Shown here: positions 6,792 through 12,906 of the stretch, one piece after another | Numbering within the stretch: the first letter of the stretch is position 1 | Layout of the letters: each line of letters starts with the position of its first letter | Source: CAVRZY01 sp963725415 | Lineage (GTDB): Bacteria; Acidobacteriota; Terriglobia; Bryobacterales; Bryobacteraceae | Assembly: GCA_963725415.1 (NCBI GenBank) | Contig: CAVRZY010000143.1 | Span: forward strand, 1 to 26,551 | Direction of reading: 5' to 3' | DNA: 26,551 bases | Translations under genes and position numbers: made by a program | The notes under the pieces: model-generated | Seen by the model: the letters and a program-made list of their open reading frames with translations, nothing else | Database searches by the model: none | What the model was told of the DNA's origin: nothing

Positions 6792-7625
6792 ATGGCAATA
6801 ACGTGCAACCAGCAGAAGACCGCGGAGAGGCGCCAGGCGCTTGAGGCGTACCTTACCGCAAACGTCCTTGGCGCAGAGTTCACCTGCCGACACTACGAGG
6901 CATGCAGGTCTTCGCACGCCGGAACGTTCTACGAAGGCCAGCTTCACCATGTCGGCCGCTTCTACGACGTAGTCTCAGGAGGGGTTCCGTTTCGAGTAGT
7001 GGTCGTCGGCCAGGAATACGGCGAAGGCCCTGCTCGCGTATCTTGCGAGGCGCGGTACCACGTGGTGATGGGGACAGGGCTCGGCCAGCGGTTCAAGGCG
7101 GGAGACGGTTACACAGCCCGGAATCCTCACATGAAAGGGACCACGAGCGTGCTTCGACTGCTGTTTGGCATCCGGCTCGGTGCGGACCACGATTCGGAAT
7201 TCCTGACGATCGGCGGCGAGCGATGCCACATCTTCGAGGTTTTTGCGCTCGTCAACTACTTGCTCTGTTCGGCGGTCCATACCGATCAAGGGACCCGAGG
7301 CCAGGCTACACCTACGATGAAGAAAAACTGCCAGGAGCATTTTCGAAAAGCGCTGGAGATCCTTGAGCCCGTGGTGATCGTTGTACAGGGCAAGTCGTTC
7401 TGGCGGTGGGTCCGGGGGGCATTTGACGAGGTAACGCAAGAGGCGAAGGACCTCCCGGTATACATCGTCAGACTCGGATCAATACAGGCCTTCGTGGCCG
7501 TCTTTACTCACCCGAGCGCACGCTTCCCGCATAATTGGGGCGCCAACGACCACACCCCCTACCTGCGCCAAACGATGGAGCCCTCGGTTGCGTGGATTCG
7601 CCGCCAGATACTTGGCGCCGCATGA
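6792..7625 (+). CDS. Uracil-DNA glycosylase superfamily-like protein with candidate Fe-S cysteines (cassette gene)
   Basis: A 277-residue complete protein with AGGAG (6783-6787) before ATG 6792. Several features resemble family 4 UDGs: the hydrophobic strand plus VVVVGQEYGEG (70-79) in place of the GExPG motif A; FALVNYLLCS (151-160) like the conserved N-x-x-K-C strand; a second Cys 21 residues later (Cys180) before a helix and EPVVIVVQGKSF (192-203) like the xPxVVxxLG strand; and THPSARFPHNWG (239-250), which carries the HPS motif B. Cys32 and Cys38 near the N-terminus with Cys159 and Cys180 could be the four ligands of a [4Fe-4S] cluster, although the first spacing (C-x5-C) is not the usual C-x2-C. 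Activity on uracil is not proven; motif A lacks the usual acidic water-activating residue in the normal place. It is flanked by attC-like sites. Confidence 0.6.
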   Translation: MAITCNQQKTAERRQALEAYLTANVLGAEFTCRHYEACRSSHAGTFYEGQLHHVGRFYDVVSGGVPFRVVVVGQEYGEGPARVSCEARYHVVMGTGLGQRFKAGDGYTARNPHMKGTTSVLRLLFGIRLGADHDSEFLTIGGERCHIFEVFALVNYLLCSAVHTDQGTRGQATPTMKKNCQEHFRKALEILEPVVIVVQGKSFWRWVRGAFDEVTQEAKDLPVYIVRLGSIQAFVAVFTHPSARFPHNWGANDHTPYLRQTMEPSVAWIRRQILGAA

Positions 7626-7635
7626 GGAGCGGGCC

Positions 7636-7680
7636 GCCTAACAGGAGCATCACCTGACGGGCTGCGCCCGCAGGTGATGC
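7636..7680 (+). other. attC half-site fused to macB fragment
   Basis: R'' GCCTAAC (7636-7642) and a perfect stem (GCATCACCTG pairing with CAGGTGATGC) are present, but no GTTRRRY box follows. Instead the sequence runs into CAGCACCAGCC and the macB tail, so the right end of the site appears to have been lost or replaced. Confidence 0.55.
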
Positions 7681-7688
7681 GCAGCACC

Positions 7689-7823
7689 AGCCGGACCATC
7701 GTCACCACTACCTCCATTTTGGTGGCCTTCGGCGTCTCGGTCGCCGTGGGGGTGACCTTTGGCATCTATCCCGCGCTCAAGGCGGCGCGGATCAACCCTA
7801 TCGAAGCGCTGCGGTACGAGTGA
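7689..7823 (+). pseudogene. C-terminal fragment of a MacB/FtsX-type ABC transporter permease, copy 2
   Basis: Second copy of the permease tail, ending PIEALRYE and stop at 7821-7823. In this copy the reading frame extends a few codons further upstream (VMRSTSRT), consistent with real permease sequence before the point where copy 1 begins. No other part of the transporter is present. Confidence 0.75.
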
Positions 7824-7997
7824 AGGGAATCCCGGCGGGGCGGTCCCCCTAGAGCGCGCCTGGCCCCCAGGCCGGGCCAATTCATGCTCCCGGGTGTCGG
7901 CTCCCCTACATGCGTGTCCGCAGCTAGAAAACTGGGGGAGCGTAACCGTTCAGATCGGTTGACCCGCGCCTCCGGCTGAGGTCTAATTGAACATGTT
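7824..7997 (+). repeat. Unexplained spacer with short repeat copy 2 at its end
   Basis: 7966-7997 repeats 5934-5965. The 142 bp before it (7824-7965) are absent at the equivalent place in copy 1 and contain a strong GC hairpin (GCCTGGCCCCCAGGCC region, about 7858-7874). No coding sequence is supported here. Confidence 0.5.
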
Positions 7998-8106
7998 CCT
8001 GCCGCCAGCCCTCTGATCCTGTTCGCTGACCCTTCACCACCGGACCGCCAGCCCTGCGATGGTGGCCGGCTCTCCACACGGTCACCCTGGGCGTCCCCCT
8101 GCGGCC

Positions 8107-8135
8107 TTGCCGGAAACTCCACGGCGCGATACAAT
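8107..8135 (+). promoter_or_regulatory. Sigma70-like promoter in module B
   Basis: TTGCCG (8107-8112), 17-nt spacer, TACAAT (8130-8135), aligned with the promoter in module A and pointing at the downstream cassettes (membrane protein and AIPR). Confidence 0.5.
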
Positions 8136-8165
8136 CCGCATAGGTGGACGTAGGGCAGCGGTTCA

Positions 8166-8268
8166 GCCCAACTGATTTTTAGCCCACCGGTTGCGGGGCG
8201 GAGGCTTCCTGCCGCTACTCTCGCTGTGCGCACCGCAACCGGCAGGCTAAAAATCCTCTGAGTTAGGC
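8166..8268 (+). other. attC-like site (module B)
   Basis: Textbook layout: R'' GCCCAAC (8166-8172), L'' GATTTTTAGCC, inner stem GGTTGCGG/CCGCAACC, L' GGCTAAAAATC and R' GTTAGGC (8262-8268). The two arms pair almost fully, leaving a central loop. Confidence 0.75.
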
Positions 8269-8285
8269 AGCAGGTGGAAGCTTCG

Positions 8286-8777
8286 ATGGGTGACGTCCTG
8301 CACGAAGTCCTCAATGTTCTGAAAGCCATCGCTGTGCCCGGGATCACTCTTGCCGCAGTCTGGCTCGGGTGGCGCCTCAGCGTGAGCTCACAACGAGCAC
8401 AGCGTCGGCTTGACCGTCTGAACGACCGATTCACCGCCCTCAGCGACGTGATGAACGTCGTGGACAACGTGCCTCCCGACCTGACAGGTCAGGAGTTGGT
8501 GGCCAAACTTGAGAGTGATGAGGAGTTCCGAAAGAGCCTTGTTCACAGGCTACTGGGACTTTTCGGGCTTCGCAACGAACTCATCGCTTCACTTGACCGG
8601 GAATTCGTTGGCTTCGTCGACACGAGATTCCGCCCTCTCTTTGTGGCCCGCGTCGGCTCGTACGAACTGCCACCAGACCGAGTGGCCCAATTCGGTGCGG
8701 CAGCGTTCGACCTTCGCAGCTTGGTTCAACGAGTGGAGCTGAAGCTTCTTGCTGAACAGGAGAAGCTTACGAAGTAG
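8286..8777 (+). CDS. Membrane-anchored hypothetical protein with helical cytoplasmic domain (cassette gene)
   Basis: Not recognised as a known family. The 163-residue protein has one N-terminal transmembrane segment (about residues 12-30, AIAVPGITLAAVWLGW), then an Arg-rich predicted coiled coil (SSQRAQRRLDRLNDRFTAL) and a mostly helical, charged domain ending LKLLAEQEKLTK. ATG 8286 is preferred over GTG 8274 because GGTGGAAG (8273-8280) can act as its RBS. It is bounded by attC sites on both sides, stands directly behind the promoter of module B and directly before the AIPR cassette. Single-pass membrane proteins with such domains occur in some phage-defence modules, but any link to AIPR is only suggested by position. 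Confidence 0.65.
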   Translation: MGDVLHEVLNVLKAIAVPGITLAAVWLGWRLSVSSQRAQRRLDRLNDRFTALSDVMNVVDNVPPDLTGQELVAKLESDEEFRKSLVHRLLGLFGLRNELIASLDREFVGFVDTRFRPLFVARVGSYELPPDRVAQFGAAAFDLRSLVQRVELKLLAEQEKLTK

Positions 8778-8783
8778 CCTGCT

Positions 8784-8879
8784 GCCTAACCGGCGGCTGC
8801 ACCCGACGGCGCCGTGGCCGTGCTCGGGTAATTCGAGGCGCAGGGTGCGGCGCCGCGGGTGAGCTGCATGGCATTAGGC
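8784..8879 (+). other. attC-like site between the membrane protein and AIPR cassettes
   Basis: R'' GCCTAAC (8784-8790), L'' CGGCTGCACCCGAC, L' GGGTGAGCTGCA and R' ATTAGGC (8873-8879; one base off GTTAGGC). The arms GGCTGCACCCG and CGGGTGAGCTGC are the most typical attC arms in the window. Confidence 0.75.
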
Positions 8880-8922
8880 CACCAGCAGAGGAGACGAACT
8901 CGCGAACAGGGAGTCAACAGCG

Positions 8923-10692
8923 ATGGCAGCACCAGTCGACATCGGCACTCTGGTGACGGAGATAAAGGAAGTCCATGAGCAGTATCCAGCTTGGACTCAG
9001 GACAATGCCTTCGTTCACTGGTTTCTTCTCGCGTTCCTCGTGCCGGACCCCGACGCGGCGGCAAAGTCGGTAACTGGGGTTAGTCACGATAAGGGGTGCG
9101 ACGGCATTTACATCGACGAGTCCCTGGAAAAGGTTTTCGTGCTTCAGGGCAAATTCCGCCGGGGGGCAAAACCTCCTCCTCCAGAGCCACGGTCGGACGT
9201 GATTGCGTTTGCTCAGCTCGCAAGGAAGCTGACGGGGCCGAAACGCGACTTCGATGCGTACCTCTCGGGCATCGACTCGACGGTCGGTCGCATCCTCACG
9301 GAAGCACGCCAGCGGATTCAACGAAGAGGCTTCGAGATCCACCTGTACTATGTGACCACCGGGCGATGCAGTGCCCCACTCAAGTCGGAGGCAGAGTCCG
9401 AGGTTGCACAGGCGAATGCCCTCGCTTCGATCAGCGTTCTAGATCGCACTGACGTCCTGGCCCTACTGACGGACTACCTGGGCGGTGCAGCGCCGCCGGT
9501 GCCCTTCCTTGACCTTCCAATCGATCCACGGGGCATTGTTGGTTCCGACGGCGTCGTCCAGCGCTACGACGCGAGTACGCGCATTGAGTCCTGGATACTC
9601 AGCATGTCTGGGCGCGACTTGGCTGCGCTCTACGCCAAGGCAGGCGATCGCCTGTTTGCCCGGAATATCCGTGGCTTTCTCGGCGACACCGCCATTAACG
9701 AAGGGATGGCCCAGACTCTGTCCCGCGAACCTGACAACTTCTGGTACTTCAACAACGGCGTAACCCTGGTCTGTGATTCGGCACGAAAGACCTCGGAGAG
9801 AGGACACGCAATCCTTCGCGTAACGAACCCTCAGATCATCAACGGCCAACAGACCACAAGAGTCCTCTTTGGCGCGCCAGCCGCACACGCGAAGCAGGGC
9901 GCGGTCCTCGTTCGGGTCATTAGCGTTCCGCGGGATGGTGAGTACGGTCAAGACCGCTTCGAGCGGTTGGTTTCGAATATCGTCGCCGCAACCAACTGGC
10001 AAAACGCCATCCTGCCCTCCGACCTTCGGGCGAATGATGCGCGTCAGGTCTTGCTACAACGCGAGCTGGCGAGGCTTCGCTATCACTATATGCGGAAGCG
10101 ACAGACGAAGCAGGAGGCCAAGCGCCTCCTCCCGAACCAGCACTGGTTCTGGCTCAAGAAAGAGGAACTCGCGCAGGTTGTCGCTGCCTGCGAGTTTGAC
10201 CCTGTGGTAGTCAGAAGCGGGAAGGAAGGTCTCTTCAAACAGCCCTACTACGACCGCATCTTCGACAGTCGGCCGATCCGGGAGTACCTCTCTATGTATT
10301 GGATGGGACGGATCGTGAAGTACCAAGGCTCCGGATATCCCGATCGAGCATATGCGAAGTGGCATGCGATGCACTTTCTCTGGAAGCACCTGGAGCCCCT
10401 GGTTCGCAGCAGGGCAGCTGCCGGCTACTTCCGAGATTCGTTTGAACGAGGGCGATGGCCCGAACCCCTGCATTCAGCTGCCGACCAGGTCTACCGCGCT
10501 CTGCTGGAGTTTTTCAAGGCAAAACGGGGCAAGGGACCACACGCGACAGACATATCGAACTTCTTCTATCGACCGCACCAACATGAAGCTTTTGACGCGT
10601 ACTGGCGGCGTCCGGCCAACCGCCGACGCGCGACGTTCCGGAAGCTGGTGAAGAAGTTTGAGGCCCACGTGCAGGAGGCAATCGCTTCTTGA
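8923..10692 (+). CDS. AIPR family (abortive infection phage resistance) protein
   Basis: A 589-residue complete protein with AGGGAG (8908-8913) 9 nt before ATG 8923. The AIPR domain is recognised from FARNIRGFLGDTAINEGM, the hallmark EPDNFWYFNNGVTLVCD (269-285) and NPQIINGQQTTRVLF (302-316). AIPR proteins are known from plasmid- and phage-borne abortive infection systems. The N-terminal 100 residues contain DKGCDGIYID and, eleven residues on, FVLQGKF (72-78), the spacing and shape of a D...QxK nuclease core of the PD-(D/E)XK type, so DNA cleavage is plausible but inferred. The C-terminal 200 residues are rich in Trp, Tyr and Arg and not assigned. The gene is the largest cassette of the array, with its own attC at the 3' end. 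Confidence 0.85.
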   Translation: MAAPVDIGTLVTEIKEVHEQYPAWTQDNAFVHWFLLAFLVPDPDAAAKSVTGVSHDKGCDGIYIDESLEKVFVLQGKFRRGAKPPPPEPRSDVIAFAQLARKLTGPKRDFDAYLSGIDSTVGRILTEARQRIQRRGFEIHLYYVTTGRCSAPLKSEAESEVAQANALASISVLDRTDVLALLTDYLGGAAPPVPFLDLPIDPRGIVGSDGVVQRYDASTRIESWILSMSGRDLAALYAKAGDRLFARNIRGFLGDTAINEGMAQTLSREPDNFWYFNNGVTLVCDSARKTSERGHAILRVTNPQIINGQQTTRVLFGAPAAHAKQGAVLVRVISVPRDGEYGQDRFERLVSNIVAATNWQNAILPSDLRANDARQVLLQRELARLRYHYMRKRQTKQEAKRLLPNQHWFWLKKEELAQVVAACEFDPVVVRSGKEGLFKQPYYDRIFDSRPIREYLSMYWMGRIVKYQGSGYPDRAYAKWHAMHFLWKHLEPLVRSRAAAGYFRDSFERGRWPEPLHSAADQVYRALLEFFKAKRGKGPHATDISNFFYRPHQHEAFDAYWRRPANRRRATFRKLVKKFEAHVQEAIAS

Positions 10693-10700
10693 CGAATTGG

Positions 10701-10764
10701 GCCTAACCCGGCGCTGCAGGCGACGGCCCAAACTGGGCCGCGCCTGAGCGCCCGGTCGTTAGCC
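10701..10764 (+). other. attC-like site after the AIPR cassette
   Basis: R'' GCCTAAC (10701-10707), arms CGGCGCTGCAGGCGACGGCCC and GGGCCGCGCCTGAGCGCC, R' GTTAGCC (10758-10764). Compact 64-bp site starting 8 nt after the AIPR stop codon. Confidence 0.8.
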
Positions 10765-10788
10765 TGCACCCGCCTGTCAGGCCTGGGG

Positions 10789-10794
10789 TAGAAT
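10789..10794 (+). promoter_or_regulatory. Candidate -10 box for hicBA
   Basis: TAGAAT lies 6 nt before the hicB ATG, just behind the attC site. There is no Shine-Dalgarno between them, so the transcript could be leaderless. A -35 candidate (TGCACC, 10765-10770) is weak. Confidence 0.4.
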
Positions 10795-10800
10795 TGGGTC

Positions 10801-11016
10801 ATGACGCGAGAGTTTGACGTGGTCGTGGAGCGGGATCAAGGCGGCTACTACGTGGCGTCTGTCCCTGCCTTACGCGGCTGCCATACACAGGCGAAGTCCC
10901 TCGACGAGCTGATGTCCCGTATCCAAGAGGCTATCGAGTTGTGCTTAGAGGTGGAGGGCGAGCCGGCCGAGGGCCTGGAGTTTGTCGGTGTTCAACGGCT
11001 TCGGATCAGCGCATGA
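10801..11016 (+). CDS. hicB: HicB-like antitoxin
   Basis: A 71-residue protein of the HicB partial RNase H fold: EFDVVVERDQGGYYVASVPALRGCHTQAKSLDELM followed by an IQEAIELCLE helix. It lacks a separate DNA-binding domain, as many short HicB antitoxins do. It would neutralise the HicA encoded directly after it. The order antitoxin-first is one of the two known arrangements. The stop overlaps the hicA start by 4 nt (ATGA). Confidence 0.88.
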   Translation: MTREFDVVVERDQGGYYVASVPALRGCHTQAKSLDELMSRIQEAIELCLEVEGEPAEGLEFVGVQRLRISA

Positions 11017-11237
11017 GGCGTCTGCCGAGCATCACCGGCAAGCAGCTCATTGGGGCCCTCAAGAGGCTGGGTTTCCAGGAGGTCCGCATTCGAGGCAGCC
11101 ACCGCTACCTGCGGCATCCAGACGGCCGGACAACTGTGGTGCCAGCCCACGCGGGCGAAACGATCGGCCCGGGCCTTTTGACCAAGATTCTGCGCAACGT
11201 CGAAATCAGCAAGGCAGAACTGAGCGAGAACCTCTGA
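11013..11237 (+). CDS. hicA: HicA-like mRNA interferase toxin
   Basis: A 74-residue protein with the double-stranded RNA-binding-like fold of HicA: ITGKQLIGALKRLGF, the catalytic histidine in RGSHRYLRHPDG, and HAGETIGPGLLTKILRNVEIS. It cleaves mRNA independently of or at the ribosome in characterised members. The start at 11013 is fixed by the ATGA overlap with hicB. This is the last gene before the right-hand holA boundary; no attC follows it. Toxin-antitoxin pairs are common in cassette arrays, where they are thought to stabilise the array. Confidence 0.9.
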   Translation: MRRLPSITGKQLIGALKRLGFQEVRIRGSHRYLRHPDGRTTVVPAHAGETIGPGLLTKILRNVEISKAELSENL

Positions 11238-11312
11238 CCTGGAAGCGCCCTGACAAATTAGGATGGGGAGATAGGATGAACGGCAACTCCGTCGTCATGG
11301 GGGAAACTTTCT
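11238..11312. other. Right edge of island, no supported gene
   Basis: This short stretch lies between the hicA stop and the holA stop. A 19-codon reading frame (11278-11337) runs into the antisense of holA, and I do not support it as a gene. No terminator hairpin or attC was recognised. Confidence 0.5.
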
Positions 11313-12382
11313 TCAGCTTGTCAATCGCAGGATGAAATTCTCCATGACCACGCGGTCGTCGGGGCGAGCGTCGCGCAGGGATTTGTCGGCGGCAAAGATC
11401 TTCTTCAGCGCGGCCACGATCTGGGTTTTGGAGAACTCGGAGGCGGTCTGGTGGACCTGCTCGGCTCGGGAGAGCCACATGGGAATGCCCAGGCGCGAGA
11501 AGTGGGCCAGGATTTGCTGCGGAGTGCGGAGGGTGGCTTCTTTGGCCACCAGGGCCATCCGGAATTGCGTGGACAAGAAGGTGAGGGCCAGGGGGAGGTA
11601 CTCGCTCTGCCGGATCAGGGTTTCCAGGATCTCCAGGGAGCGCACCCGGTCGTTTCGCCCCAGCGCGCTCACCAGCGCGAAAATGGTGGTGGCGCGAGCA
11701 TCTGGAACCAGATCGGAAATCTCCTGCGCGCCGATCTGCTTTTGCGCGCCGGCATAAAGCCGCAGCTTTTCGAGCTCGGTGGCGATCCGGGCGCCGTCGG
11801 CTCCTAAAGCCTCCACCAGCAGATCCAGCTCGGTGGCGCCGATGTTGACTCCAGCGCGCTGCGCCAGATTCTGGGCCAGGCGGCGGGCCTGCTGGCTGGA
11901 GAGGCGCGGGAATTCGACTTGCACCGCCACGGAAGCGTAGACTTTGCGGACCCGCTCAAGCTTCTTCTTGTCCTCCCCTTCGAATTCGTAGCGGCAGCCT
12001 TCAAAAACCAGGACCACGCCTGGCACGGGATCTTTCAAATAGTGCGCCAGCGCGGTGAGGACTGAGCCGGCGGCCGGAGCTTCGGCGGCATCTTCGGAAG
12101 TGGCTTTAGTGCGCGGCAGGACGGCCTCCGCATTGGAGACCCAGATGAGACGCTCGGTGACAAACAAAGAGAGCGAGCAGGCGTCCTCGAGGATCGCCTG
12201 TAGAGGAATCTCCTCGAATCGTGCCGCGTCAACCCGTCCGGGCGCGCGGCCGGATCGGGCAGCACCCGCTCCAGCAGAGCCCTGCGGCAGTACGCTCGCA
12301 AGTAGGGCTCTGGTCCCAGGAACAGATAGGCTGGTGCAGGCGGTTCCTGGCGGAGGTGGGTGAGGAACTGCTGCGGGGTCAT
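11313..12382 (-). CDS. holA: DNA polymerase III delta subunit (clamp loader), one frameshift
   Basis: HolA opens the beta clamp and holds the clamp-loader complex together. The N-terminus MTPQQFLTHLRQEPPAPAYLFLGPEPYLR carries the family's YLFxGxE motif. The frame breaks at about 12212-12218, inside TRHD...EEIPL; one missing base restores it. The remaining frame runs through LSLFVTERLIWV, LVFEGCRYEFEGEDKKK, the domain II-III helix-rich part LVEALGADGARIATELEKL and ISDLVPDARATTIFALVSALGRND to ENFILRLTS. About 356 residues in total, a normal length. It starts on TGATG, overlapping the lptE stop by one base, as the last gene of a five-gene operon. Its terminal 208 bp (11313-11520) are repeated at 4058-4265. 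Because HolA is essential, the frameshift is probably a sequencing error. Confidence 0.85.
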
Positions 12383-12906
12383 CAGAAGCCTTCGAGGATG
12401 GCGCTGACCACGGTACGGGCCACGTCCCGGCTGAGGCGATCCAGGGCCAGATCGCTCTCCTCCAGATAGGCTCCCGGGTCCACGCTGATTTCGTAGCGCT
12501 CACGAACCTCGAGGTTGGGCCGGGAGAGGAGCACCGCGCCCGAGGCGCGCTCGGTGAGCGTAATCTGCATGACCACGCTGGCCTGCACGCTGCTGGCGCG
12601 GCCCGTAGCGGGATTGAAAATGACGGGATAGGAGACATAGTTCACTACCACGCCCTGGAGGATGGCATCGGCAAGATTGGGGTCGGCCACGATCTGGTAG
12701 CGGGTTCGCGAGACGAACTCGCGTGTGAGCGCTGCGGGCAGACGCTCCGCAAGCCGGTAACGGGTCGTGACGTTGGCAAACGCGGGAATGGCGATGGTGC
12801 GGATGCGTTTGGGTAGGAGGTCGGCGCGGCCCGAGACGTGGTACCCGCAACCGAGCTGGACCAGTGAGGCGGCCAGCAGCCAGCACGCTCCGAACGAGGG
12901 CCTCAT
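12382..12906 (-). CDS. lptE: LPS-assembly lipoprotein LptE
   Basis: LptE is the outer-membrane lipoprotein that plugs the LptD barrel and helps insert LPS. It is 174 residues with a lipobox (LVQLGC, lipidated Cys20) followed by GYHVSGRADLLPKRIRTIAIPAFAN, the typical beginning of the family, and LAERLPAALTREF. The fold continues through NYVSYPVIFNP and a C-terminal helix DVARTVVSAILEGF. It is translationally coupled on both sides: ATG overlaps the previous stop (ATGA) and its own stop overlaps holA. The lptE-holA order is common in many Gram-negative bacteria. Confidence 0.87.
   Translation of the reverse strand: MRPSFGACWLLAASLVQLGCGYHVSGRADLLPKRIRTIAIPAFANVTTRYRLAERLPAALTREFVSRTRYQIVADPNLADAILQGVVVNYVSYPVIFNPATGRASSVQASVVMQITLTERASGAVLLSRPNLEVRERYEISVDPGAYLEESDLALDRLSRDVARTVVSAILEGF

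Larger units (their letters stand above)
8002..8275 (+). repeat. Promoter-attC repeat module, copy B
   Basis: Counterpart of 4693-4975, here without the transposase remnant in front. It follows the macB fragment and the short repeat directly, and ends just before the membrane-anchored cassette protein. Confidence 0.8.

Noticed and set aside
5798..7823. A functional macB transporter gene
   Set aside because: Only the last ~44 codons are present in each copy; no ATPase domain or periplasmic domain is found nearby.
4858..8268. CRISPR-like interpretation of the repeated hairpins
   Set aside because: Only a few copies, irregular spacing of hundreds to thousands of bases and attC-type R boxes; no repeat-spacer periodicity and no cas genes.
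11278..11337. Short reading frame of 19 codons after hicA
   Set aside because: It depends on antisense holA sequence for a third of its length and has no family resemblance.
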